Source: an uncultured SAR86 cluster bacterium (GTDB lineage: Bacteria > Pseudomonadota > Gammaproteobacteria > Magnimaribacterales > D2472). From it: a stretch of 64,000 nt of DNA. Positions 54,481 to 63,418 of the stretch are shown in pieces (position 1 is the first letter of the stretch; every line of letters begins with the position of its first letter). The notes beneath the pieces are model-generated. The model did not search any database and had not been told where the DNA came from. It saw only the letters and a list, made by a program, of their open reading frames with translations. The stretch spans positions 62,001 to 126,000 of the forward strand of contig CACOEZ010000002.1 in assembly GCA_902626385.1 (NCBI GenBank). Reading direction: 5' to 3'. The translations under genes and the position numbers were made by a program.

Positions 54481-55955
54481 AGTTACCTAATAAATTGAAT
54501 CAGTTTGAAAGATTTAGATTTCTTCTAAGTGATGCAGCGGTTTATGGCTTTGGTGGTGCGTTGAATAAACTGCTTGCGCTATTTACATTTCCTTTGCTGG
54601 CGAGATATTTTTCAGTAGAGCAATTTGGCATCATTGATTTATTAAATACAACAGTTGTACTTTTAGTTACTTTTTTAGTTTTTGGTCAAGATTCTGCAGT
54701 CGCTCGTTTTTTTTATGATGACGAAAACTCTAGTCATCGACGTCAAGTAGTAAGCCAATCATTGGCATTTCAAATCATAATTTTCGCTTTTGTCTGTTCT
54801 ATCTTATGGTTAAATATAGGCTTAATTGTAGATGTTTTATCTCTAAAAACTGATGGAGAATTGATAGTAAAGTTTATAATTTTACAGGCTCCATTTTTTG
54901 TATTCATAAACTTTTCGCAAGGATTGCTTAAATGGACCTTTAAACGCAAACATTTTTTGTTCATCTCTGTTGGATCTACTGTTGCTACTTTAATTGGTCT
55001 TGTACTTGGAGTTGCTCTATTTGAACTAGATATCGTTGGTGTTTTTGCTATTTATTTTATAGTAAGAGGAACTTTTGGACTTTTAGGTATTTATTTGGTT
55101 AGACAGTGGATAACTATCCCAAATAATTTTAGGATATTAAAAGAAATGCTGCCTTTTGCAATACCATTTGGGTTGATATGTATAGCAGCATCATTTTTGC
55201 CTGTTTTTGAACGAAATGTAGCTCTTAATTATATTGGTGCTGATGAGCTAGGTTTTTTCGCCGCTGGAGCTAAAATAGCTCTTATTATAGGTTTACCAAT
55301 ATATGCTTTTGAAACAGCTTGGGGGCCATTTTCTTTATCAATATTTAAAGAGAATGATGCGACAAAAACTTACCAACTCATGCTCCCAATTTTTACAGCA
55401 TTTATTTGTTGCACCTGCTTATTTCTGACGTCAATTTCTGAGTTTTTATTAATTTTATTAGTATCAGATAAATATGCTGGAGCAGGAATAGTAGTTTTCG
55501 CACTAAGCTTAACTAAAGCGATTCAGTCAATTGGAGGTGTTACAGGACTCGGAATAACCTTAGCAAAAAAATCTTATATAAAATTATATAGTTACCTACT
55601 TATGATTTTAGTTGCTTTTCTCATCTTACCTCTTTTATCAAAAAACTTTGGTTTGTCTGGACTAGCTTTTGGTAGTCTTATTGCCATGGTGACCTGGGCA
55701 GTAATGGAGACATATCTATCTCAACGAATTCATCCTATTGAATGGAGATTTACTTCCACAATTCTGATTTTATTGACAACAATTATCTTTGGTTTTTTAC
55801 ATCAAATTACCTTAGATTCTTATTTATTTAAAGGTGTGAGTTTTATTCCTTTAATAGGTATTTTATTAATAATATTTCTTGCCTGGTTTAAGGTTTTTAA
55901 TGTTGATCAACGAACCTTGCTGACTAATATTTTTTTTCAAAAAATAAAACATTAA
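54477..55955 (+). CDS. wzx: Wzx-type oligosaccharide flippase
   Basis: This 492-residue polytopic protein has about 12-14 hydrophobic helices and begins with an amphipathic stretch, LLSDAAVYGFGGALNKLLAL, then FPLLARYFSVEQFGIIDLLN. That start is the hallmark of the polysaccharide exporter family (MATE/MVF superfamily). It also has GADELGFFAAGAKIAL near the centre, typical of Wzx. It would flip the undecaprenyl-linked repeat unit to the periplasm, where Wzy and Wzz act. Its ATG overlaps the glycosyltransferase stop. Confidence 0.9.
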   Translation: MKLPNKLNQFERFRFLLSDAAVYGFGGALNKLLALFTFPLLARYFSVEQFGIIDLLNTTVVLLVTFLVFGQDSAVARFFYDDENSSHRRQVVSQSLAFQIIIFAFVCSILWLNIGLIVDVLSLKTDGELIVKFIILQAPFFVFINFSQGLLKWTFKRKHFLFISVGSTVATLIGLVLGVALFELDIVGVFAIYFIVRGTFGLLGIYLVRQWITIPNNFRILKEMLPFAIPFGLICIAASFLPVFERNVALNYIGADELGFFAAGAKIALIIGLPIYAFETAWGPFSLSIFKENDATKTYQLMLPIFTAFICCTCLFLTSISEFLLILLVSDKYAGAGIVVFALSLTKAIQSIGGVTGLGITLAKKSYIKLYSYLLMILVAFLILPLLSKNFGLSGLAFGSLIAMVTWAVMETYLSQRIHPIEWRFTSTILILLTTIIFGFLHQITLDSYLFKGVSFIPLIGILLIIFLAWFKVFNVDQRTLLTNIFFQKIKH

Positions 55956-55961
55956 TATTAA

Positions 55962-57368
55962 ATGATTACGCTAGTTAAACTAATCTCAGTTTATGTTCTT
56001 TCGTTCATAATTTTTGGCGTTACAGGAAATATTTATATTGCTATTTTCTCTTTTTTTACGCTGTTAGGCCATTGGTTGGCAATATCTAAATTTCTCCAAG
56101 ATCCTAGTCTTAAAAGTTCACGTAATATTTTAATCCTTTATTCTTTTTTGCTATGCCTAATTTCAATTATTTCATACAAACAGAGTGTAATTATTGGTGG
56201 AGAATTATCACCTTATCTGAGTGGGAGCGATGGTGAGGGTTATTTTGAGAATGCACTAGAACTTATGGGAGGAGACAAGTTTTATCAATTAGGGTTCTTA
56301 GGTAGTGCATATTTTGGCTATCAACTCATTTTGTCTTTCGCATTTGATATTTTTGGTGCAAACTTATTTGTAGGCTTGTTGTTAAACAATACAATAGTCT
56401 TATTGACAGCCATACTGGTTACTAGGATAACTTGGATTATAACGAGAGATAATCAAACCTGCTTTTATTCCGCTCTAGCTTTCATATTAACTACAAAATT
56501 TATCTTTTACTCTAATACTTTGCTTAAAGATCCATTCCTAATCTTTGGAGTTGCATTAGTTTCATATATGGTAACTATGATCAACACTCGCAAAGCTATG
56601 ATGCCATCCTCATATATAGCATTATTTTCTGCAGCCCTAATTTTTGGGATGATGCGACAACCCATGCTTGTTCTAATTCCCTTAAGTTTTATTGTACTTG
56701 GCCGTACAATTTTAAAAACTATTTGGATGCCTTTAATAATATTTTTTATGGCTGGAACTTCATTCTTTGCTTTAATAGGAACATTTACCACTCAGATTTT
56801 TACATTTGAGCAGATTGCTAATATAGTTTTTAATAATCAGCTTTTATCAAATGCAGCTGATGATGGGACAAACATTGACGGCGTAGTTGGAACAGTTTCA
56901 ACTGCATTCGGACAATTACCAATATATATAAAGATGGTTCTTATACCGATTCCTGCAATTTTACAGTTTATCTTACCTTTCAATTTTTGGAGCACTAATT
57001 TTTTAAATGATCACTTTATTAATTTTTTTAATACCAATGCAAATATTATTTGGTATTTATTTATTGGAGTATTCATGATCTATGGGATGTTGTATTGGAG
57101 GCGATTACCTAAAAATATGAGTACACGTTTGTTTTTATTGGGTGCTGTTGCATATTTGGCTCACGCTCTTGTTTTTGGAGGAGTAGTACCTAGATATGGT
57201 AGCCCATATCTTGTGATGATGTTTCCTACTATTGGATACTTGATGAGTTGTGTTGTTAAAAAAAGAGGAAATTATATTCATATCAAGAAATTTTTTCAGT
57301 TTTACTACATGACAGTGCTTATTGCAGTTATTCTTTTCCTCTTTTTATTAATAACTCGTTATCAGTAA
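55962..57368 (+). CDS. Polytopic membrane protein, candidate Wzy polymerase
   Basis: The 468-residue protein has about ten or more hydrophobic helices. A periplasmic-type loop (SDGEGYFENALELMGGDKFYQ, after helix 3) carries acidic residues, and SNTLLKDPFLIFGVALVSYM lies mid-chain. Wzy polymerases vary greatly in sequence and are usually recognised by topology and position, so the place directly after wzx and between glycosyltransferases supports the call. A GT39/PMT-like membrane glycosyltransferase is the main alternative. It starts six bases after wzx. Confidence 0.6.
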   Translation: MITLVKLISVYVLSFIIFGVTGNIYIAIFSFFTLLGHWLAISKFLQDPSLKSSRNILILYSFLLCLISIISYKQSVIIGGELSPYLSGSDGEGYFENALELMGGDKFYQLGFLGSAYFGYQLILSFAFDIFGANLFVGLLLNNTIVLLTAILVTRITWIITRDNQTCFYSALAFILTTKFIFYSNTLLKDPFLIFGVALVSYMVTMINTRKAMMPSSYIALFSAALIFGMMRQPMLVLIPLSFIVLGRTILKTIWMPLIIFFMAGTSFFALIGTFTTQIFTFEQIANIVFNNQLLSNAADDGTNIDGVVGTVSTAFGQLPIYIKMVLIPIPAILQFILPFNFWSTNFLNDHFINFFNTNANIIWYLFIGVFMIYGMLYWRRLPKNMSTRLFLLGAVAYLAHALVFGGVVPRYGSPYLVMMFPTIGYLMSCVVKKRGNYIHIKKFFQFYYMTVLIAVILFLFLLITRYQ

Positions 57369-57370
57369 AT

Positions 57371-58483
57371 ATGAAACGCATTTTGAAAAAAAATTGTAAC
57401 TCGATTCTTGTTGTTGGCAACGGGTCTATCGGCGTCTCTCAAGAAAATAGATTATTTATTTCCAATCATACAGGCGAACTTTTGCTTCAACTAAGAGCAC
57501 GAGGATTTGCGCCAACTTATATGGCCCCAACTTCTAAATATAATTGCAATTCTAACCTTTTAAATTTTGAGCTTAATCAGCATGGATTAAAAGGATCTTT
57601 GATAAAAAAAAGTAATTTATTTAGACTAGTACGAATTCTTTTTACCGAAATATGGAATAATCAATTCGTCTACATATTTTACCCAGGTACAATTGGGATG
57701 ATTATTGCTTTTCAATGCTTATTATTTGGTAAATCCTATGGTCTTTATGTTAGAGGCGGTCGATATAATCAAGGTTGGCTATCTAAATTAATCATGAGGT
57801 TTGCATCTTTTATTCTGACGGTTTCTCCATCTATTGAAGAAGATCTAAGGCTTTATTGTAAGAATGTTAAAACTATTCGACCTATGACTTTTATTGACGA
57901 TTCTGACAAATTCAATCGTCCAGTTATAAAAGAAGCTCCAAAATGTTGGCAAGGGCTCTTTGTTGGCAATTTAATTGAGGCTAAAGGGGTACGCGAGTTA
58001 TTAAATGCAGCTATTATTTTGCATCGAGAACAATTCCCATTCCATCTTACATTGGTAGGAGGTGGTTCGCTTTACGATGAGTTAAGCGAATGGTTGCCTT
58101 CCAGTCCCATAAAGCACAATGTAAAAATAGCAGGACTTATCAATAATAAGAAAGAGCTGATGAACGAATATAAAAATGCAAACTTTCTCATATTGCCGAC
58201 TCACCATGAAGGTTTTCCGCGAGTTTTATATGAGGCCATGATAACTTCATTACCTATTATCACTACAATGGTTGGGGGAATTCCTGGGCGAATGCAGAGC
58301 CGAAAAAACTGTGTAGCGATTGATGTCAAGAGCAGTGAGTCTATAGTTTGTGCAATTAAAGAATTAGCAAGTGACTTAACGTTATATAATAAAATTGGTT
58401 TTGCTGGACAAAATACGGTTTTAAATGTTTTAAAGAATAGTAGAAGCCATATTGATCTCATAAGCGAGTTTTGGAGATTTTAA
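57371..58483 (+). CDS. GT4-family glycosyltransferase
   Basis: The 370-residue GT-B enzyme has ILVVGNGSIGVSQENRLFIS at the N-terminus, LTVSPSIEEDLR, and then the GT4 donor-binding half with GLFVGNLIEAKGVRELLNAA, LTLVGGGSLYDEL and LPTHHEGFPRVLYEAMITSLP. The last holds the E-x7-E motif (Glu of HEGF and Glu of YEAM). MVGGIPGRM is typical. It would add one sugar of the repeat unit. It starts two bases after the Wzy-like gene, and the acyltransferase ATG follows its stop directly. Confidence 0.87.
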   Translation: MKRILKKNCNSILVVGNGSIGVSQENRLFISNHTGELLLQLRARGFAPTYMAPTSKYNCNSNLLNFELNQHGLKGSLIKKSNLFRLVRILFTEIWNNQFVYIFYPGTIGMIIAFQCLLFGKSYGLYVRGGRYNQGWLSKLIMRFASFILTVSPSIEEDLRLYCKNVKTIRPMTFIDDSDKFNRPVIKEAPKCWQGLFVGNLIEAKGVRELLNAAIILHREQFPFHLTLVGGGSLYDELSEWLPSSPIKHNVKIAGLINNKKELMNEYKNANFLILPTHHEGFPRVLYEAMITSLPIITTMVGGIPGRMQSRKNCVAIDVKSSESIVCAIKELASDLTLYNKIGFAGQNTVLNVLKNSRSHIDLISEFWRF

Positions 58484-59065
58484 ATGTTAAATAAAGTTTG
58501 GAATAGAAAAATAACAGGCTTACCTATGATGCTTGTTCAGGTATTCATAATTGTTTTGGGAAGATTAATCGATTTTTTTATGACATTTCTTTGGCGCATG
58601 AATCTCGGTAGTTCGGGTAAGGGCACCAAATTACAACGAGGTGTAGTAATTCGCAATCCTGGTAATATCACATTATCCGATTATGTTTCGGTGGGTCGAT
58701 ATGCAGAAATTACAACTGAATTTAATGATTCAAAGTGTAAGATTGGTCGATTGTCTCAAATAAATAAAAATGTGAAGCTAGACTACTCTGGTGGATTAGT
58801 TGTTGGAGAGAATGTGGTTATATCTGAGTCTTCAACTATTTACACACATGACCATGGCGCTGATCCAAAGTCTGTGCCAGATAAAACATCTTTAATTATA
58901 GAAGATAATGTGTGGATTGGCGGACACGCTATTATTATCGAAGGTGTTGGTCGAATAGGCCAGGGCGCAATGGTTGCAGCTGGTTCAGTGGTAACTAAAG
59001 AAGTTCCAGCCGGAGTTATTGTTGGTGGAATTCCAGCAAAAACCTTAGGCAAGAGAAAAATCTAA
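58484..59065 (+). CDS. WbbJ-like hexapeptide acyltransferase with N-terminal membrane segment
   Basis: The 193-residue protein starts with a hydrophobic helix (LPMMLVQVFIIVLGRLIDFF) and continues as a left-handed beta-helix: VVIRNPGNITLSDYVSVGR, LVVGENVVISESSTIYTHDH (His near the active site), LIIEDNVWIGGHAIIIEGV, and IGQGAMVAAGSVVTKEVPAG. It resembles WbbJ/WcaF-type O-acetyltransferases of surface glycans. The membrane helix suggests action near the inner face on lipid-linked sugar. It sits in the glycosyltransferase block, directly after a GT4 gene. Confidence 0.85.
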   Translation: MLNKVWNRKITGLPMMLVQVFIIVLGRLIDFFMTFLWRMNLGSSGKGTKLQRGVVIRNPGNITLSDYVSVGRYAEITTEFNDSKCKIGRLSQINKNVKLDYSGGLVVGENVVISESSTIYTHDHGADPKSVPDKTSLIIEDNVWIGGHAIIIEGVGRIGQGAMVAAGSVVTKEVPAGVIVGGIPAKTLGKRKI

Positions 59066-59083
59066 ATTTTGGAGAAAAAGGAA

Positions 59084-59884
59084 ATGAAAAAATTTGATAA
59101 GGAACTTAAATTAGATCTTTTTGAAGCCTTTAATGAACTCAAAATTCATTATCCCTTTAAAGGAGCAGTAGGCACTAGAGAGTATTATAGTAATAGAGCA
59201 ATTGTTATGGAGTTAAATAAACATCTTGATGGATTTAAGGGAAAACGCTTGCTAGATATTGGATGTGGACCTATGAGTAAGACCGCAATTTTTCAATTGC
59301 TTGGCTGTAATTGCTTTGCAGTAGACGACTTAAGTGATCCTTGGCACTTAGAAGGAAACAATATTCAAAAAATTACAAATTTCGCTACTCAGATTGGAAT
59401 AAATTTTTATAAACAAGCTGAGGGTGACTACTCAATACCATTCGAGGAATCATCCTTTGATCTGGTGACCTCTTTATCAGTTATAGAACATCTTCACGAA
59501 TCTCCTCGTGCAATGTTAAATTCTATGGGAAAAATGGCAAGAGAAAACGGATTAATTGTAATAAAGATGCCAAACTCGGTAAATTTAAGGAAGAGACTAT
59601 CAGTTCTAATCGGTAAAACTAATTATCCTCCTGTGAATCAATTTTATGACTCTGATCAAACCTGGAGAGGACATGTTAGAGAATATACGTTAGATGAAAT
59701 AATATATATATGCAAACGAACTGGATTTGAAGTAGTGTCTGCAACAACGTTTGAACACCTTGCGCATGAAAAGCTCACTAGCCCAATTCGCGAAATTTAT
59801 TTAATGATTTGCAATCTAATTCCGACTTTACGAAGTAGTCTTTTGGTGGTTTGTCGAAAACCGCCTTCATGGAAACCGAATTAA
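59084..59884 (+). CDS. Class I SAM-dependent methyltransferase
   Basis: The 266-residue protein has RLLDIGCGPMSKTAIFQLLG (motif I), NCFAVDDLSDP, FDLVTSLSVIEHLHESPRA and LIVIKMPNSVNLRK, a full class I methyltransferase of the type found in glycan loci (Methyltransf_11/25 pattern). I chose the ATG at 59084, which has GGAG ten bases upstream; a TTG at 59069 adds five residues. The target sugar is unknown. It is the third methyltransferase of the locus. A 119-base AT-rich gap without clear features follows. Confidence 0.82.
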   Translation: MKKFDKELKLDLFEAFNELKIHYPFKGAVGTREYYSNRAIVMELNKHLDGFKGKRLLDIGCGPMSKTAIFQLLGCNCFAVDDLSDPWHLEGNNIQKITNFATQIGINFYKQAEGDYSIPFEESSFDLVTSLSVIEHLHESPRAMLNSMGKMARENGLIVIKMPNSVNLRKRLSVLIGKTNYPPVNQFYDSDQTWRGHVREYTLDEIIYICKRTGFEVVSATTFEHLAHEKLTSPIREIYLMICNLIPTLRSSLLVVCRKPPSWKPN

Positions 59885-60003
59885 TATTATAGTATTTCGT
59901 ATAATCACATTAGCTTATAGATCAATATTTAAATTATAAGTTGGACATGACATAATTTTAATTGAATATATAGTTAGATTTTAATAGTTATAAATTATTA
60001 TAA

Positions 60004-61143
60004 ATGGCAACTAGATCCATACATATTTTGCCCAATATCCCTAAGGAAGCTAGTGGCTACTCTGCAAGTGTATATGGTCTATGTGAGGCGTTGGAAAAGA
60101 AAGGAATAACAACAAAACTTGCAACATTTAGTCCATTGGAGGAGCAATTTAAAAAAGGATTTGTAGAGTCTTTTAAGCTTAATTTTGGAGTTAATAGTCT
60201 TGGTGCATCTTTTGATATGAGAAGATGGTTAAGCAATCAAGTGAAATCAAAAAGCTTGGAGTTAATTCATGTTCATAGCCTTTGGAGAATGGCATGTTTA
60301 TATCCCAGTAAACATGCAATTAATTTACCTATTAAGTTTATTGTTTCACCGAGGGGCACCCTCTCTCCTCAGGCATTAAAATATTCGCCTTTTTCAAAAA
60401 AGATATTCAGTAAATTATTACAGAATCCAGCATTTAGTTCTGTAACAGGTTTTCATGCTACATCTTTTCAAGAATATTGTGATATTAGAAATTATGGTTT
60501 TCGTCAACCTGTTGCAATAATCCCAAATGGTATATCAGTTCCTCGCAATATTGAAGATCACAAAAAATGTAATCAAGTACTTTTTGTTGGTCGCATTCAT
60601 CCAATTAAAGGTATTGAAAACCTAATTAAGGCATGGAGTATGATCCAGCAATATCATGTAGATTTGGAATTAGTAATTGCTGGTCCAGGCGAAGATAAGT
60701 ATATTGCGCAGCTTAAAAATTTGGCTCGTAAATTAAAACTTAAAAGATATAAGTTTTATGGACCAGCTTATGGAGTTAACAAATATAACCTTTATCAAAA
60801 ATCTCAAATTACAGTTTTACCGACTCATAGTGAGAACTTTGGTATGGTGGTTGCGGAGTCGCTCTCAGTAGGCACGCCTGTTATTGTTACCAAAGGGGCG
60901 CCTTGGGAAAAAATTGTGAGTGAGGATGCTGGATGGTGGATTGATATTGGAGTTGAACCATTAGCAGAGGCTCTAAATCATGCTTTAGGTTTATCTAAAA
61001 ACGAGCTTTATTCTAAAGGCAAAAATGGGCAAGATTGGATGTCTCGAGAATTTTCTTGGGAAGCCGTAGCGAATGATATGAAAAGTTTTTATGAGTGGCA
61101 AACTAAAAGTATCGAAAAGCCTGATTTCGTGCATTTAGATTAA
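60004..61143 (+). CDS. GT4-family glycosyltransferase
   Basis: The 379-residue GT-B enzyme has the N-terminal IHILPNIPKEASGYSASVYG, IHVHSLWRMA and SPRGTLSPQAL, a pattern often seen in GT4 proteins of EPS loci. The donor half has QVLFVGRIHPIKGIENLIKA, LVIAGPGEDKYIAQL, LPTHSENFGMVVAESLSVGT (E-x7-E) and PVIVTKGAPWEKI. It would add another sugar of the repeat unit. It stands alone, with a 119-base gap before and a 128-base gap after. The second gap is AT-rich and holds a TATAAT-like stretch near 61156; no confident promoter was identified. Confidence 0.87.
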   Translation: MATRSIHILPNIPKEASGYSASVYGLCEALEKKGITTKLATFSPLEEQFKKGFVESFKLNFGVNSLGASFDMRRWLSNQVKSKSLELIHVHSLWRMACLYPSKHAINLPIKFIVSPRGTLSPQALKYSPFSKKIFSKLLQNPAFSSVTGFHATSFQEYCDIRNYGFRQPVAIIPNGISVPRNIEDHKKCNQVLFVGRIHPIKGIENLIKAWSMIQQYHVDLELVIAGPGEDKYIAQLKNLARKLKLKRYKFYGPAYGVNKYNLYQKSQITVLPTHSENFGMVVAESLSVGTPVIVTKGAPWEKIVSEDAGWWIDIGVEPLAEALNHALGLSKNELYSKGKNGQDWMSREFSWEAVANDMKSFYEWQTKSIEKPDFVHLD

Positions 61144-61271
61144 AATAATATCTACTATAATGTCGAGTATATTTTTTAATATGCTATGCTAATTATGCGC
61201 GTAAATTTAATAAAAATGCTATACCTTCCTAGTTTACATATTTATTATTATCACCTGAGAGTTCAACTTAA

Positions 61272-63386
61272 ATGAAACAAATTATCCAAAATTTAAAAAA
61301 TGGAGAAACAACTCTTGTGGATGTACCTTCTCCACAAAATATTGACGGCCACATACTTATAAAAACCAATAAATCGCTTGTTTCTGTTGGTACAGAAAGA
61401 ATGTTAGTCAATTTTGGAAAAGCAGGCTGGGTTGAAAAAGCTCGCTCTCAACCAGATAAAGTTAAGATGGTTTTGGATAAGATAAAGACTGATGGGTTTC
61501 CAGCAACTTTTGATGCTGTAAAGTCAAAGCTTGACCAACCGCTAACTCTTGGATATTGCAATGTGGGCACTGTTCTTGAAAATGGTGGAACAGGATTTGA
61601 AGTTGGAACTAGAGTTGTCTCCAATGGAAACCACGCTGAGATAGTTCGTGTTCCAAAAAATTTATGTGCAAAAGTACCTGATAGCGTTGATGATGATTCT
61701 GCGGCATTTACCGTTTTAGCAGCAATAGCGTTGCAAGGTGTTCGTCTAGTAAAACCTACATTAGGTGAATGCGTTGTTGTGACAGGTTTGGGTTTAGTAG
61801 GGCTAATCACAGTTCAATTGCTACGTGCTAATGGTTGCCGTGTTTTGGGTATAGATTTTGATTCAAATAAATGCAGGTTAGCTAGAGAATTTGGAGCTCA
61901 AACAGTTGATCTGTCTGAGGATGATGATCCAGTTATGGTAGCAGAAGGATTTTCTCGTGGCCGTGGTGTTGATGCTGTCATTATTACAGCCTCTACTAAA
62001 AGTAGTGAGCCTCTTAGTCAAGCTGCTACTATGAGTCGCAAGCGCGGACGGATTGTTCTTGTTGGGGTTATCGGACAAGAAATTTCCCGAGCTGATTTCT
62101 ATGAAAAAGAATTGAGCTTTCAAGTTTCATGTTCTTATGGACCAGGTCGTTATGACATGGATTATGAAGACAAAGGTAATGATTATCCTGTTGGATTTGT
62201 ACGATGGACAGAACAGCGAAATTTTGAGGCTATTTTAGATTTGATGGCTTCAGGTTGCATCGATGTCAAGCCATTAATAAGTCATAGATTTAAAATTGAT
62301 TCTGCTTTATCAGCCTATAATGAGCTCAATAATAACTCTTCGTTAGGTATTCTGATTGACTATACCAATTCTCAAAAAAAATCATTAAACAAAAACATAG
62401 TTAAACTCACTGAGAATCATCAAAATCAAACACAAAAAGGAAATGTTGCCTTTATAGGCGGCGGAAATTATGCTTCAAGAATTCTTATACCAGCATTTAA
62501 AAAAGCTGGAGCAAATTGTACTGCTATAGTAACTAGTGGGGGTATCAGTGCCGTTCATCATGGAAAGAGAAATGGGTTTCTTTTCGCCTCAACTGACATC
62601 GAGCAAGCGCTTGGTGATTCTGTTGATACTGTGGTTATTGCTACTCAGCACAATCTTCATGCGCAACAAGCTGTATTAGCATTAGAAAAAGGTAAGCACG
62701 TTTTTGTGGAAAAACCATTAGCGCTTAATCATGAGGATATTAATGCGATTGAGGCAGCACAAAAATCATCCAAGACAATGCTAATGGTTGGATATAATCG
62801 TCGGTTTGCTCCGCATATTAGAAAAATTAAAAGCTTGCTTGATAAGAAAGTCATGCCAAAAACATTCATTATGACAATGAATGCAGGTGAAATTCCTCAG
62901 GATCATTGGACACAAAATGCTGAGATTGGCGGAGGGCGTATTATTGGGGAGGCATGTCATTACATTGATTTGATGCGTTATTTGTCTGGATCAAAAATAA
63001 AATCCTTTAATGTTGTTAAAATGGGTGAAAGTGATTTTATCAAAATAACCGAGGACAAGACTATAATTTCACTTACCTTTGAAGATGGATCAATAGGGTC
63101 TATTCACTACTTCGCTAACGGAGGAAAATCCTTTCCCAAGGAGCGTGTAGAAATTTTTTGTGAAAATGCGGTGCTACAACTTGATAATTTCAGAAAACTG
63201 CGTGGTTTTGGTTGGAAAGGTTTTTCTAGAATGAATCTTTGGTCGCAGGACAAGGGCCAAAGAAATTGTGTGGATACTTTTATGAAAAGCGTCAGAGATG
63301 GTGGAAAAAATCCGATTGCACAGAATGAAATATTTGAGGTAGCAAGAGTTTCTGTTGATATTGCAGAAATGCTGAGAAATAACTAG
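61272..63386 (+). CDS. Bi-domain oxidoreductase: MDR alcohol dehydrogenase fused to Gfo/Idh/MocA
   Basis: The 704-residue protein joins two dehydrogenases. The N-terminal half (about 1-360) is a medium-chain dehydrogenase: SLVSVGTERMLV, LGYCNVGTVLE, and VVVTGLGLVGLITVQLLRAN for NAD binding. The C-terminal half (from about 390) is a Gfo/Idh/MocA enzyme: VAFIGGGNYASRILIPAF, VEKPLALNHED (the EKP motif), MLMVGYNRRFAPHI and IGEACHYIDLMRYLSG. Such fusions are found in glycan loci beside heparinase-like genes, as here. They probably act on one sugar in two redox steps; the substrate is unknown. Confidence 0.88.
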   Translation: MKQIIQNLKNGETTLVDVPSPQNIDGHILIKTNKSLVSVGTERMLVNFGKAGWVEKARSQPDKVKMVLDKIKTDGFPATFDAVKSKLDQPLTLGYCNVGTVLENGGTGFEVGTRVVSNGNHAEIVRVPKNLCAKVPDSVDDDSAAFTVLAAIALQGVRLVKPTLGECVVVTGLGLVGLITVQLLRANGCRVLGIDFDSNKCRLAREFGAQTVDLSEDDDPVMVAEGFSRGRGVDAVIITASTKSSEPLSQAATMSRKRGRIVLVGVIGQEISRADFYEKELSFQVSCSYGPGRYDMDYEDKGNDYPVGFVRWTEQRNFEAILDLMASGCIDVKPLISHRFKIDSALSAYNELNNNSSLGILIDYTNSQKKSLNKNIVKLTENHQNQTQKGNVAFIGGGNYASRILIPAFKKAGANCTAIVTSGGISAVHHGKRNGFLFASTDIEQALGDSVDTVVIATQHNLHAQQAVLALEKGKHVFVEKPLALNHEDINAIEAAQKSSKTMLMVGYNRRFAPHIRKIKSLLDKKVMPKTFIMTMNAGEIPQDHWTQNAEIGGGRIIGEACHYIDLMRYLSGSKIKSFNVVKMGESDFIKITEDKTIISLTFEDGSIGSIHYFANGGKSFPKERVEIFCENAVLQLDNFRKLRGFGWKGFSRMNLWSQDKGQRNCVDTFMKSVRDGGKNPIAQNEIFEVARVSVDIAEMLRNN

Positions 63387-63418
63387 TTAAATTAATTTAA
63401 AATTTTTAACTAATTAAA

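Noticed and set aside
61156-61200. TATAAT-like stretches before the bi-domain oxidoreductase gene
   Set aside because: No well-spaced -35 partner was found, and such hexamers are common in AT-rich gaps.
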